From: Candidatus Zipacnadia bacterium
GTDB taxonomy: Bacteria; Armatimonadota; Zipacnadia; Zipacnadales; Zipacnadaceae
DNA: 64,000 bases
NCBI GenBank assembly: GCA_029820565.1
Contig: JALGUR010000022.1
Span: 1-64,000 of the forward strand
Reading direction: 5' to 3'
Of the stretch, positions 1 to 9,633 are shown in pieces. The notes below the pieces were generated by a model. The model made no database searches and was not told where the DNA came from. It worked only from the letters and a program-made list of their open reading frames with translations. The position numbers and the translations under genes were made by a program. Position 1 is the first letter of the stretch; each line of letters begins with the position of its first letter.

Positions 1-1336
1 AGCTGAAGGGCGATGCCATAACGGGGCATGTCATGAATCAGATTGTGGGATATGACATTGTCAGCGGCGTTGATATTGAAGGAGAAAATGCCTGCGGCGT
101 GCTTTTCCAGTACCCCGCAATGGTGGATATGATTGCGGGAGATAAGGTTGCCGATGGTTCTGGGCTTCTTGGCGGCCATCAGCCGAATGCCTGCCAGGCC
201 TTCCTCGGCGTGCCAGGTATGCGTATTACCTCCGCCTTGGCCATTGAAGCACACCCCCTGAGCGCCGGCGTAGGCCATTTCGTTGCCGACAATCTCATTG
301 TGAGCGTTATTATTTTGGAGTCGTACGGCGTCGCCACCCACCTGGTCGAAAAGGTTATTGACAATGTGGCAGTCCTCAGCTTCCTCCAGATACACAGCGA
401 AGCCGTCTGACTGGACTGCATACCCCCGCCGGGGGAAAAGCGAGAGAGTCTGGGTGAACGTCAGGCCGCTAATACTAATGAACATGGTTGGCTCTTCAGC
501 ATTGCCCTTAATCTCTATCAGTCGGTCATTGGCCGGCGCGACCACCGCGCCGTCATCTACCGAACCATCTGGCGGCCAGAAGTATAACATACCGGTCTCT
601 ATGCGGTTATTTTCCCGGTCAACTTGCTTGATGGGCACGATGTCGCTAACCCAGCATAACCACGGAAAAACGAAGATCTCGCCCTGCTCAGGTTTGGCCC
701 ATCCTCGCGGAAAGAGGTCAGGGTCGTAGCCGAAGATGGTCGGTCTAACTCGCTGGGCAACAGTATCGTCCCGGGTAGTGCCTTCGGGAAATACTTCTTC
801 AACAAAAGCCCAACCGCCATAAAGCCCGGGTCAAAATTAGGATAGCGGGCGCGGATTTGCCGCTGGCCGTTGAAGAATAACTGCCGGAAATTCCACTTCC
901 CCTCCTTCACCTCGGGCAGTTCGGCACACATAATCTGGCCTTCGTAGGGCCGCCAGCCGGTGATAACCTTCCCGCCACTTAGGATCGGCTGCTCCCCGGG
1001 AAATGCCTTATAGGTAATAGGGCAATCAAAGGTGCCGGAGTCCGGGGCACTGAGGCGCAAAGGTTCAGAGAGGTAGTAGGTCCCCTCCCGTACCAATATC
1101 TCAACCGGCTGCTGCAGGCCACCGTCGGCTTTCAGGGCGCGGATGGCGTCACGGGCAGCAATGAGGGTGGCAAAAGGACCATTAGTGGCCGCTGGGTTAG
1201 GTTCGCGCTGCTTCCCCGACCATGCATCATTGCCATTGGTGGCCACATAAAAAGTAACCGGCTCGCACGCCGCTAAACTTACGATTGTAATACTACTGAC
1301 CAGATATAGTAGCAGTAGGTCAATGCGCATCGTCAC
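1..1336 (-). pseudogene. Frameshifted exported beta-helix protein, paralogue of the next gene; runs off the window edge
   Basis: From a GTG start (GTGACGATGCGC, after an AAAAGGAG-like site) the protein has a signal peptide and then FYVATNGNDAWSGKQREPNP, almost identical to the downstream paralogue. The reading frame is lost near base 825, where a net 7-nt deletion relative to the paralogue occurs just after NFDP. The ORF track stops this frame at 599. Homology to the paralogue continues in another frame (YGGWAFVEE...) without a stop to base 1. About 40 residues present in the paralogue are also missing around base 590-600. Seen: signal peptide, homology, frameshift. Known: such proteins are secreted right-handed beta-helix (DUF1565/PbH1) proteins, often carbohydrate-related. 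Inferred: a decaying duplicate, unless the frameshift is a sequencing error. Confidence 0.75.
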
Positions 1337-1488
1337 AGAACTCCTTTTCCTTTATTGCAGATATCGGTATAAAACCGGCCGCCTTGTCCCGCCCGCCATG
1401 TTGGGATGCGGTCATCCCTATCGGGCCAGGCATCGCCGCCCCACATGACCAGTCTGCTTGCCGGCCGTATACAGAAATCAGTTGGCGC

Positions 1489-1517
1489 ACTATAGCACAG
1501 AAAGCACTCGTTGTCAA
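1489..1517 (-). promoter_or_regulatory. Sigma-70 type promoter upstream of the frameshifted beta-helix gene
   Basis: On the minus strand TTGACA is followed by a 17-nt spacer and TATAGT. It lies about 150 bp upstream of the GTG start at 1336 and downstream of the other beta-helix gene, so the truncated paralogue probably has its own promoter. Confidence 0.5.
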
Positions 1518-1560
1518 TCCAAGCAGGCCGACAGCAGTTTCCCAGATCAACGCGAGGGTA

Positions 1561-3738
1561 TCAGCCGTCCAGGCCGATGCGCTCTACTGGTATGCGTTGG
1601 AAACCGAGTTTGAAGGCCGGCGAGTCAGGCCGCAAGCGGTAGTCGCCGTTGGCCGGATCCACAAATAACGGGTCGGCGACAATTGAATGGGTATCATAGC
1701 CCAATTCCTGCCACTTGGCAAACGAGTCTCCTTCCACACCACTTACGACAAACTTTTGGCCGCCTGTGTGGTAGTAGAGGTTATAGTCACACTCAGCCAC
1801 GCCGCGGCCGGCGTGGGTCGCCAGCAGTGCTGCCTTGGGGTCAGCACAGTAGACGATGTTTCTGACGATCCTGTTGCCTTCAGCATAAGTGCCGAAGCGC
1901 AGGTCCATCTGCTGCACGCTGCTTCCACCAAAGATGTTATTCTCGACCAGATTGTCTTTCGGGTCGGCTACTGGCATACTAATTCCGCCCAGCGTATTCC
2001 CAATGCAGATGTTGCCATACACCGTTGTCTTCATGCCTGAGTTGTCGAAATAGATGGCCCACGTGTAGTAGGGGGTCCAGATTTTGCCGTCGGCCTTGGT
2101 GTTCGTGACTGGCTGCATCGGCTTTTCATACGCGCCACAACCCACTATGTCACGGATAAGGTTGTAACGGATGACCGTCCCGTTGCACAGCTCCTCGTCA
2201 TCTTCTATTACAAAGAACCGGTTGGAGACAAAGCCACCGCAGTCAGCCATTTCTAAACACAGCGTGTGTAGTTCGTTGTACTCGATAATATTGGACCCAA
2301 ATCCCAACGTGAGAGCAATGCCCTCCAGAGGCATATGGTGAATCAGATTGTGAGATATAACATTGTTGACACAGTTCAAGCCATGGATTTTGATGCCGGC
2401 AAAGGCCTTATCTATCACTCCGCAGTGATGGATATGATTGCGGGAGATAATATTGCTGCGGGCTATGTGCCTCTGGCGAGACGTCTCCCTCAGTAGCTCA
2501 GCATTGTCGCGCCACGACTGTGGAAAGGTGCCACCGGATTCCTGGTCGCTCAAACAGATGCCCTGGGCGCCCGCATAGGCAATTTCGTTGCCCACAATAC
2601 GGTTGTAGGCGTTGTCATTCTGCAAGCGGACGGCGTCGCCCCCCACGGCGTCAAAGAAGTTGTGGCCGATGGTGCAATGTTCGGCCGACTCCAGGTAGAC
2701 AGCATGCCCTTCTGTATTAGGCGTATTACAACTCACATGGCGAGGCGGGAAAAGTGATAAGGTCTGAGTGAAGGTGAAGCCGGACACCCTGATGTAGCTA
2801 ATCGCTTCGTCGGCAGTACCTTTGAGTTCTATGAGCCGATCGTTGACTGGCGCAACCACTTCGCCGTCCTCCACTGAACCGGTCGGCGGCCAGAAGTACA
2901 CCATGCCGGTCTCGGTGTCCAGACACCACTCGCCGGGCTGGTCAAGTTCCTCCAAGAGATTCTCCACGTAGAAGCGGTTGCCGGCAATCACGCCGTACAG
3001 CTCGTGCCCCAAGGGCTTGTTGAGAGTAATGGTGCGGCCATTATGGTCAACCTGCTTAATTGGGATAATGGCGTTATTCCAACACAATCCGAAGAAGATG
3101 AAAATCTCTCCCTGACTCGGTTTGGCCCAGCGGCGCGGGAAGGTGCCCGGCTCGTAGCGGAATGTACCGGTGTCCTCCTCGCCTTCAGCAACCCTTGCTT
3201 CAACAAAGGCCCAGCCGCCATAAAGGGGGTCGTCAGGGTCAAAATTAGGACCACGGGCGCGAATCTGGCGCTGGCCGTTGAAGAATAACTGCTTGAACTT
3301 CAACTTCCCGTCTTTCGCCTCGGGCAACTCGGCACACATAATCTGGCCTTCGTGGGGCCGCCAGCCGGTGATGACCTTTCCGCCGCTCAGAATTGGCTGC
3401 TCCCCGGGAAATGCCTTATAGGCGATAGGGTAATCCAAAGTGCCCGAGTCTTCGCTGCCGAGGCGCAAAGGTTCTGATAGGTAATAGGTCCCCTCACGCA
3501 CTAACACCTCAACCGGCTGCTGCAGGCCCTCAGCAGCCTTTACCTCGCGGATGGCGTCGCGGGCAGCAATGAGAGTGGCAAAAGGACCATTAGTGGCCGC
3601 CGGGTTAGGTTCGCGCTGCTTCCCCGACCACGCATCATTGCCGTTGGTGGCCACATAAAAACGAAGCGGCTTGGCGGCCGCTGTGCTGAGCGTGGACATA
3701 ATCAAAGTAGACACTCCTAATATTGCCATCATACGCAT
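1561..3738 (-). CDS. Exported right-handed parallel beta-helix protein
   Basis: A protein of 725 residues if translation starts at the ATG that follows AAGGAGG by 12 nt (the ORF track start is 11 codons upstream). The N-terminus MRMMAILGVSTLIMST...AAA is a Sec signal peptide. The FYVATNGNDAWSG module with ATLIAARDAIR follows and then, from about residue 330, repeated short strands with N-rich turns (NHIHHCGV, HNLIHHMP, YNLIRD) typical of PbH1/Beta_helix coils. Known: these folds occur in secreted polysaccharide lyases and glycosidases. The substrate cannot be told. Its neighbour at 1-1336 is a tandem paralogue, so local duplication is evident. No membrane anchor is seen. Confidence 0.85.
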   Translation of the reverse strand: MRMMAILGVSTLIMSTLSTAAAKPLRFYVATNGNDAWSGKQREPNPAATNGPFATLIAARDAIREVKAAEGLQQPVEVLVREGTYYLSEPLRLGSEDSGTLDYPIAYKAFPGEQPILSGGKVITGWRPHEGQIMCAELPEAKDGKLKFKQLFFNGQRQIRARGPNFDPDDPLYGGWAFVEARVAEGEEDTGTFRYEPGTFPRRWAKPSQGEIFIFFGLCWNNAIIPIKQVDHNGRTITLNKPLGHELYGVIAGNRFYVENLLEELDQPGEWCLDTETGMVYFWPPTGSVEDGEVVAPVNDRLIELKGTADEAISYIRVSGFTFTQTLSLFPPRHVSCNTPNTEGHAVYLESAEHCTIGHNFFDAVGGDAVRLQNDNAYNRIVGNEIAYAGAQGICLSDQESGGTFPQSWRDNAELLRETSRQRHIARSNIISRNHIHHCGVIDKAFAGIKIHGLNCVNNVISHNLIHHMPLEGIALTLGFGSNIIEYNELHTLCLEMADCGGFVSNRFFVIEDDEELCNGTVIRYNLIRDIVGCGAYEKPMQPVTNTKADGKIWTPYYTWAIYFDNSGMKTTVYGNICIGNTLGGISMPVADPKDNLVENNIFGGSSVQQMDLRFGTYAEGNRIVRNIVYCADPKAALLATHAGRGVAECDYNLYYHTGGQKFVVSGVEGDSFAKWQELGYDTHSIVADPLFVDPANGDYRLRPDSPAFKLGFQRIPVERIGLDG

Positions 3739-3852
3739 TATTGGTACGCACCTCCTTGGTAAGTCTGGCAACGAGATGGCAAGAGGTCAATAACAAGAAA
3801 ATCATCGTGAGATAGTGGCATCCTTCGCGATGATTGGTCTGGGCTACAGGCC

Positions 3853-5460
3853 TCAGAAGTACATTTTCTCGGCGATCATATACGAGAAGTCGTCTTCCAG
3901 TTCGTTGGGCTTGACATGCTGGATTTGCTGGGCAACTTCCTCGGCCTGCTGGCGACTTTGACCCGAGACCAGCATCTCCCAGGCACCGGCTAACGCGGCA
4001 TTGCCAATTCTCACCACCTTGTCAGGCGCATTAGGCAGCAGGCCAATGGCAATGGCATTGTCGGCATTGATGTAGTTACCAAACGCCCCGGCCAGGTAGA
4101 TTTTGTCGATCTCGTCCAGAGTTAGGCCATAATACTTTATCAACAGGTCCTGGTCCAGGCGCAGGCCAGCCTTGGAAGTTATGAGCTGATAGACGTCCTG
4201 CTGGGATAGAGTGATACCATCGGCGACGGCAAATTCTTCCTTCAGTTTGGCCTTCTTAGTCATAATGCCCGCCTTGAGTAGTTCGCCCAGCAAATCAATC
4301 AGGCCCGACCCGCATATCCCTACCGGCGGTTTGTCTCCGATGGTCTTATACCGCACCTGGCTGTCTTCTATCCAGATATTGGTGATAGCGCCTTCAATTG
4401 CTCCCACCCCGCTTTGGACAGTAGCGCCCTCATAAGCGCCGCCCGCGGCACACGAGCAGGTCATCAGGCCATCTTTGTTGCCTATGGCTACTTCCCCGTT
4501 GGTGCCTATATCTATGAGTATAGAGGCTTTTTCTGCCTGATAGAGTCCTGAAGCGATGATATCCGCCAGGCAATCAGCGCCGGCATGCCCCCCTATTAAG
4601 GCCGGGCCATAGACATTGGCCTCAGGATTAATCTGCAGGCCCAACTCGCCGGCCTTTATATTAACCGGCGCTTTGCTCGGCGCCTCGAACGGAATGACCC
4701 CCAGCGAGGCCACTTCCAGGCCAAAGAACAGATTGCGCATAGTGCAATTGCCTACGACGACCGCTTCGTAGATTTGGTCACTATTGAAGGAGTATTGTGC
4801 GGCGACCTGCTGGATACTCTCGTTTAACGCCTCTACCACGCTTGATTGTAATTCTTGGAGGCCATCGGGGTTCCGCATCGTATAATCTATGCGGGAAATC
4901 ACATCGTCACCGTAAGCACTCTGGGGGTTGCGTCGGGCCACAGTGGCCACGGCCTCGCCCGTTTCCAAATCCACTACTTGAGAGACCAGCGTCGTAGTAC
5001 CCACGTCCACGGCTAAGCCATACATTCTGCCGGTATACTCACCCAACAATCGTTCGCTCTCAGGCCCTCGCCACCAGACCTGGTTATCTGCGGCATAGAC
5101 CAAAGGGTTTATCTCAACCTGGCGATGAAGTGTTTCGCTGAGGATGGAATATTGACCCGTGCTCTTGATGAAGACATAGATATTAGCCGGCCTGACAATC
5201 CTCGCCTGGCAAGCCAGACGTTCAGACTTGCCCAGGGGAAACTGTGTTTCCGCCTCTGTCCGCGGACTTAGAGCCTCGCCGCCCCGGTCAATCCTGACCA
5301 CACAGCGCCCGCATATCCCCTGGCCTCCGCACTCTGAAGCCACCGCCACTCCCAGTTTCCGGGCATGCTCTAATATAGTCCCGGGGAATATTTGCAATCC
5401 CTGCTTGCCCTTCTTATATTGGGGGAAGAAAATCTTGTAGCCTTCAAATTCCCGATTCAT
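3853..5460 (-). CDS. ASKHA-domain [2Fe-2S] ferredoxin protein, RACo-like corrinoid activator (DUF4445)
   Basis: The N-terminal ferredoxin domain (about residues 15-90) has SECGGQGICGRC and a later LACQA, the Cys pattern of a plant-type [2Fe-2S] site. From about residue 140 an ASKHA ATPase follows: AVDVGTTTLVSQVVD (phosphate 1), ILIDIGTNGEVAIG (phosphate 2) and IYLAGAFGNYIN. Known: this family (RACo/RamA-like) reactivates Co(II) corrinoid proteins by ATP-dependent reduction. Inferred: it serves corrinoid methyltransferases such as the UroD-type proteins at 10.1 and 39.2 kb, although no corrinoid-binding protein lies in the window. The start at 5460 (MNREFEGYK) is preferred because GAGGTG lies 6 nt upstream; the ORF track starts 9 codons earlier. 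It follows the OsmC gene closely, so the two probably share an operon. Confidence 0.88.
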   Translation of the reverse strand: MNREFEGYKIFFPQYKKGKQGLQIFPGTILEHARKLGVAVASECGGQGICGRCVVRIDRGGEALSPRTEAETQFPLGKSERLACQARIVRPANIYVFIKSTGQYSILSETLHRQVEINPLVYAADNQVWWRGPESERLLGEYTGRMYGLAVDVGTTTLVSQVVDLETGEAVATVARRNPQSAYGDDVISRIDYTMRNPDGLQELQSSVVEALNESIQQVAAQYSFNSDQIYEAVVVGNCTMRNLFFGLEVASLGVIPFEAPSKAPVNIKAGELGLQINPEANVYGPALIGGHAGADCLADIIASGLYQAEKASILIDIGTNGEVAIGNKDGLMTCSCAAGGAYEGATVQSGVGAIEGAITNIWIEDSQVRYKTIGDKPPVGICGSGLIDLLGELLKAGIMTKKAKLKEEFAVADGITLSQQDVYQLITSKAGLRLDQDLLIKYYGLTLDEIDKIYLAGAFGNYINADNAIAIGLLPNAPDKVVRIGNAALAGAWEMLVSGQSRQQAEEVAQQIQHVKPNELEDDFSYMIAEKMYF

Positions 5461-5490
5461 ATGGGTCACCTCGGATAGGCAACGCACTGC

Positions 5491-5892
5491 TTACTCAGTA
5501 TCGTCGGCCAGTGATACGTTAACTTCCATCCTATGCTCTATACTCTGGGTTATGTAACATTGCTTAGCTACTCTCAGTACCGCCTGCTGGTATTTCTCCG
5601 GCACTGGACCAGGAAAGTTAAGGCGGACATGCACCACAACCACCCGCGAGGGGGAATCGTCACTGTCGTAGTCCAACTCCACGCTCATTCCCTCGTAGGG
5701 TATGTCGTGGCGCTGGCAGAAGCGTGCCACATAGCCAGCAATGCACGCCCCCAGAGCCGCGATGAAGAGTTGACCAGGCCACATACCATTATTTTGCTCA
5801 TCATCGTCCTGAACCTGGCCGGTAACGATCGTATACTTGCCACACCGGGCAGTAAAGCGCATATCTTTGTCATGTTCGACTAATATGTCCAC
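5491..5892 (-). CDS. OsmC/Ohr-family protein
   Basis: 133 residues, the normal size for the family. Two family cysteines are present: one in ALGACIAGYVARF and one in AKQCYITQSIEH, where thiol peroxidases of this type carry their redox pair. Known: OsmC/Ohr proteins reduce organic hydroperoxides with a dithiol cofactor, but many anaerobe members lack a tested role. The gene sits between a radical SAM gene and the RACo-like gene, all leftward and closely spaced, so a role protecting or servicing redox cofactors is plausible but unproven. Confidence 0.85.
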   Translation of the reverse strand: MDILVEHDKDMRFTARCGKYTIVTGQVQDDDEQNNGMWPGQLFIAALGACIAGYVARFCQRHDIPYEGMSVELDYDSDDSPSRVVVVHVRLNFPGPVPEKYQQAVLRVAKQCYITQSIEHRMEVNVSLADDTE

Positions 5893-5945
5893 CGTTCTGA
5901 ACCTACCTTTGTCAATGTTAGGCGTTCCTTGTTCTATGTCATTCG

Positions 5946-6908
5946 CTATTTGTTGGCCTTCGAAGAAATGGCTGTCGGTATGTAAAAGGTATTATTAGCT
6001 CGTTGGGAGGTCGCGATTTGGCGGCGGGCCAGTAGGGCATCAATGTATTTGAGGGCCTCGTTGCGATGCATATTCAACCCGGCCGCGATGTCGTCCAACG
6101 TACACGGTCGGCGCCGCAGTAACTCCACCACTTCGGCCTCAGTGCGCTGGCGTTCGCCAGCCATAACCTGGCGAGCATCCAGCGGGGCGATGATCTCAGC
6201 CCGCGGGCCCAGAATCTGCTGGGCCTGCTGCAGAGCACCAGCAGATAGCGCCTGAATTCCGGCCTCCGCCGGCGGACGCACAACCGTATTGATCTGCACG
6301 TGCTGGGGCCTAATAGAGTCTACTGCCGCCCGTAAGGCTTCCAATTCGTCAGGCGTATCATTGTAACCTTCTACCAGCAATACCTCCAGCCACATTTCTC
6401 CGGCGCATTCCAGTTGCGTCTCGCGCAGGCCTGCGATGATCTCGTCTATTTGAAGTCCGTTGGCGGGACGGTTCACCTGGGCAAAAGCCCTGGGCGTAGC
6501 CGCATCCAACGAAGGAATCAGAAGATTCGCAGTGCGCACCTCTGCACGCAGTTCGGCCTGCCCCAGCAGCGAACCGTTGGTCAGAACGACTACGGGGATA
6601 TTAGTCATTGCCTGGACTGCCCGAATCATCTCGCCAAGGCGCGAATGCAGAGTAGGCTCACCAGAGCCGGAAAAAGTCAGGTAATCAGCCTCCCCCTCCT
6701 CCGCCAGCCACGCTTCAATTTCAGTCAACACTTCCTGCGTATCCACATATTCGTCACGCTGAAGAGTGTGGTTTGTGGTACGGCCCAGTTGGCAGTAAAT
6801 GCAGTCGTAGGTGCAGACCTTGTAGGGTACAAGGTCTATGCCTAAGGACCGACCGAGCCGTCGGGAAGGGACAGGACCGTATAGATGTTTGTATGGACGA
6901 TCATTCAT
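5946..6908 (-). CDS. Radical SAM protein (COG0731-type) with C-terminal winged-helix-like region
   Basis: The N-terminus YGPVPSRRLGRSLGIDLVP leads into CTYDCIYCQLG, a CxxxCxxC [4Fe-4S] motif at Cys32, Cys36 and Cys39. TFSGSGEPTLH is the glycine-rich SAM-binding strand. The C-terminal 70 residues (TEAEVVELLRRRPCTLDDIAAGL...) look like a small helix-turn-helix. Known: COG0731 members resemble wyosine-synthesis enzymes in archaea, but bacterial members are uncharacterised. The start codon overlaps the stop of the upstream DUF89 gene by 4 nt (ATGA), so the two are translationally coupled. Confidence 0.85.
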   Translation of the reverse strand: MNDRPYKHLYGPVPSRRLGRSLGIDLVPYKVCTYDCIYCQLGRTTNHTLQRDEYVDTQEVLTEIEAWLAEEGEADYLTFSGSGEPTLHSRLGEMIRAVQAMTNIPVVVLTNGSLLGQAELRAEVRTANLLIPSLDAATPRAFAQVNRPANGLQIDEIIAGLRETQLECAGEMWLEVLLVEGYNDTPDELEALRAAVDSIRPQHVQINTVVRPPAEAGIQALSAGALQQAQQILGPRAEIIAPLDARQVMAGERQRTEAEVVELLRRRPCTLDDIAAGLNMHRNEALKYIDALLARRQIATSQRANNTFYIPTAISSKANK

Positions 6909-7750
6909 AGGACTTTCCTCTTTTGGCGACCCAGCAATATCATATCGCCGTTGTTGACGCCGATATGCTGGGCCACAAAATCACACTTAGCCAGCAGCAG
7001 GAAGAACAGCGGCCCATCAGCGTCGCTATATGCCTCGTAGTTGGCTTGACCTTTGGCAATGATAAGTTCAGCATTTCCCCATGCCTCCTCGAACTGTGGG
7101 GAAGTATCCGGGTATATGGGCACTTCAATTACGTGAGCTACATCGGTTAAGCCCGTCGTACGGGCGTCTTCCATAAGAGCGTCATTGATAAATGGTTCGC
7201 TTTTTACCGCGACGACGATGTGCTCAGCGGGGATGTGTTCAACGAGCACCCGGTCGAAGACAATTTCGCCCGCATTATCAGCCAGATAGAGTAGGTTAGA
7301 GACGCTCCTGAGGCGCTGGGCAAATAGTTCGTAGTGGTCAATAGCGAAGGTACTTTCCAGTACACGGTCCAGAGTAGCCTCAACATCGAAGTCTTGGGCC
7401 GGAGCGCCAAAATCTATGATATTGCCAGCGATGGCAATCTTGGTGGCAGCCAACAGGGCATCGTCGGCGCCAGCCACAATCTGTTTGAGCCGCGGATATA
7501 ATCGCAGAGCCTCAGCATTGGAATCCTTTCGGATGGTCGCATAAGCATCAGGGCAATCGCTCACCTCGCGGGCGACGCGCTGGGCTATTTGGCCTAATTC
7601 CATGGGCGTAGCGCTCAAGTCGGCTCCGCCCAACTCAGACAACAATCTCACCACCACGCGCCGATGCACTTCTTCATCCGAAGTAACCAACCGGGCCGTC
7701 CGCAGACCTTGTTGAACGATACACGGTATGCAATCTAAGAATGCTTTCAT
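6905..7750 (-). CDS. DUF89 / ARMT1-like damage-control phosphatase family protein
   Basis: 281 residues. The N-terminus KAFLDCIPCIVQQGLRTARL matches bacterial and archaeal DUF89 (COG1578) proteins. ADNAGEIVFDRVLVEHI and IIAKGQANYEAYSD are the conserved metal and substrate loops of the fold. Known: DUF89 proteins are metal-dependent phosphatases acting on damaged or overflow phosphometabolites in eukaryotes and plants; the substrate of the COG1578 branch is unknown. It is the first gene of a coupled pair with the radical SAM gene. Confidence 0.85.
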   Translation of the reverse strand: MKAFLDCIPCIVQQGLRTARLVTSDEEVHRRVVVRLLSELGGADLSATPMELGQIAQRVAREVSDCPDAYATIRKDSNAEALRLYPRLKQIVAGADDALLAATKIAIAGNIIDFGAPAQDFDVEATLDRVLESTFAIDHYELFAQRLRSVSNLLYLADNAGEIVFDRVLVEHIPAEHIVVAVKSEPFINDALMEDARTTGLTDVAHVIEVPIYPDTSPQFEEAWGNAELIIAKGQANYEAYSDADGPLFFLLLAKCDFVAQHIGVNNGDMILLGRQKRKVL

Positions 7751-7777
7751 AATTTCTTCATTTTCTGCATTTTGTGA

Positions 7778-8104
7778 CAGGTTCTTAATCTGTGTATGAT
7801 GAGCGGGGTTAGAGAACCCCGCCTACGCGACCAATGGGCGAGCGCCGCCCTTCACCGGGTAGCGCAGGTTCTTAACCTGCGCGTGATGAGCGGGGTTAGA
7901 GAACCCCGCCTACGCGACCAATGAGCAACCGCCGCCCTTCACCGCGTAGCGCAGGTTCTTAACCTGCGCGTGATGAGCGGGGTTAGAGAATCCCGCCTAC
8001 GCGACCAATGAGCAACCGCCGCCCTTCACCGCGTAGCGCAGGTTCTTAACCTGCGCGTGGTGAGCGGGGTCAGAAAACCCCGCCCACGCGACCAATGAGC
8101 AACG
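7778..8104. repeat. Tandem array of four 87-bp units carrying two hairpins each
   Basis: Units start at 7778, 7865, 7952 and 8039, exactly 87 bp apart; the last is cut by the mrp stop. Each unit holds a perfect inverted repeat GCGCAGGTT-CTT-AACCTGCGC and a second, GCGGGGTT-AGAG-AACCCCGC. Units 2 and 3 are nearly identical; unit 1 (next to the DUF89 gene) and unit 4 have drifted, and unit 1 has lost part of the first stem. There is no variable spacer, so it is not CRISPR. It fills the gap between mrp and the DUF89 gene and could act as a transcription barrier or nuclease stop. Confidence 0.9.
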
Positions 8105-8974
8105 TTACTGGGGCAGTTGAGCAACAATGTCAGCCAGCGCTTGCCGGACTGCCTGCGGTACACCCGGGTCAGTTAAGGGTATGCCCTGGTCGGTTGATGT
8201 GACGACTTGGGGGGCTACCGGCAGGCGACCGAGAAAAGAAACCCCCATTTCCTTAGCCATATTCTCCGCGCCACCAGTGCCGAAAATTGGTGTCTCCACA
8301 CCACAGTGAGGACAAATGAATCCGCTCATATTCTCCACCACGCCCAATACTTCCAAGTCCAACTGGCGCGTGAAGTTTATGGCTTTGCGGCAATCTTCTA
8401 AACTGGCCTGCTGGGGCGTGCTGATCACTATCATACCGTCCAAGCCGGGGATGGCCTGGGCAACGGTCAGCGGCTCGTCGCCGGTGCCGGGCGGCAGGTC
8501 AATAATAAGATAATCCAACTCTCCCCAGTTAACATCCGCGACGAATTGCCGAATTGCCATTGACCGCATCGGGCCGCGCCATATTACAGGGGCGTCGCGG
8601 TCGGTAGCCAGCATCCCCATAGACATAACCTTTATGTTACCAGAGGCCACCACCGGCTCTATCAGTTTGCCACTGGCATCAGCGCGTGCCTTCTGCCTTT
8701 CAATTCCCATCATTAGTGGGACATTGGGGCCAGTTATGTCAGTATCCAATAGTCCGACGGCATTCCCCTGGGCGGCCAGAACACTGGCAATGCCCACAGC
8801 CACCGTAGTCTTGCCCACCCCACCTTTGCCGCTGATTATCCCGATCTTATGCTTAATCGCCGCCGACCGCTCGGCAATGACTTGCTTCTGTTGCTCAAGT
8901 TGCCGCTGGCGCTCTTCGGCAGAGGCGGGCTGCCCCTGCGGATTGTCAGGTCGTTGTTCATTATCCATAGTCAT
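8105..8974 (-). CDS. mrp: Mrp/NBP35-type Fe-S carrier P-loop ATPase
   Basis: 289 residues. A charged N-terminal tail of about 40 residues precedes the deviant Walker A motif GKGGVGKTT. LIIDLPPGTGDEPL and a late CPHCG pair (the CxxC that bridges a [4Fe-4S] cluster between monomers) follow. Known: Mrp/ApbC/NBP35 proteins hold and hand over Fe-S clusters in the cytoplasm. It lies directly after the DUF1847 gene with no gap and near a ferredoxin gene, which fits an Fe-S maturation role. Confidence 0.9.
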   Translation of the reverse strand: MTMDNEQRPDNPQGQPASAEERQRQLEQQKQVIAERSAAIKHKIGIISGKGGVGKTTVAVGIASVLAAQGNAVGLLDTDITGPNVPLMMGIERQKARADASGKLIEPVVASGNIKVMSMGMLATDRDAPVIWRGPMRSMAIRQFVADVNWGELDYLIIDLPPGTGDEPLTVAQAIPGLDGMIVISTPQQASLEDCRKAINFTRQLDLEVLGVVENMSGFICPHCGVETPIFGTGGAENMAKEMGVSFLGRLPVAPQVVTSTDQGIPLTDPGVPQAVRQALADIVAQLPQ

Positions 8975-9544
8975 TTAGTCTTTCACCAAAGTGCCCCGCC
9001 AGTAGCGGTTAATTATAGGACCGATAGGGTTATGGCAGGTGACACGATCCTTGACTACGAGGGTAGTCACCGGGGCTTCGGAGAATTGTTGAAACAGAAT
9101 GTCGTGGCCTATACATAAGCCCATAATGACGTTAAGTTGGGTCTGAAGTTCGTTGAGAGCCAGGGCCTGGCCGACGGGATTACAGCCACCATTGACCGTG
9201 CAGACGACGGTTTCGACAGAGAAGCCGTGACTTTCCAATATCTTCACCAGGGCCTGGGTCTCTTCCCGCAAGCCCACGCAAAAGGCTATACCGATTTTCT
9301 CAATGTCCAGGCGCTGGCAGAACTCAATCAGTTCCTGGACGCGCGGCCACTTGCGGTAGCCGGTCTGCTCCACGTCCGCGGCAACCTCGGCCCAGCGCTT
9401 CACCTCGGCGTCTGCGCTGCGTATCTCTTCGGCCTCTGCTATTGCCCCGGCTGTGACGCGGCGCGGACACAGTTGCGGCGTAGTCTCAATGTCTTCGGTA
9501 GTACAGGCGGCACCAGCACAGCGAGCGCAGTCAATTTCCCCCAT
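8975..9544 (-). CDS. DUF1847 cysteine-rich protein
   Basis: 189 residues. The N-terminus CARCAGAACTTED and a later LCPRR give a metal-binding cysteine cluster; IGIAFCVGLREET, CTVNGGCNPVGQA and GLCIGHD are typical of the DUF1847 family. Function is unknown; family members are found in anaerobes next to Fe-S and metal-handling genes. It abuts mrp, so a shared transcript is likely. The many conserved cysteines suggest binding of a metal or Fe-S cluster. Confidence 0.82.
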   Translation of the reverse strand: MGEIDCARCAGAACTTEDIETTPQLCPRRVTAGAIAEAEEIRSADAEVKRWAEVAADVEQTGYRKWPRVQELIEFCQRLDIEKIGIAFCVGLREETQALVKILESHGFSVETVVCTVNGGCNPVGQALALNELQTQLNVIMGLCIGHDILFQQFSEAPVTTLVVKDRVTCHNPIGPIINRYWRGTLVKD

Positions 9545-9633
9545 CTATGCCATCTCCTCTTGATCTTTTGTTTTCGCAGTCTAATACTTTCTGAGTGACT
9601 CAGTCCAATACTATTGTTTGTCAAACCATAGAC

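Noticed and set aside
33-410. 125-codon plus-strand ORF at the left edge
   Set aside because: It is antisense to the beta-helix homology that continues to base 1 on the minus strand.
7778-8104. CRISPR array
   Set aside because: The 87-bp units are the same throughout; there are no variable spacers and no cas genes.
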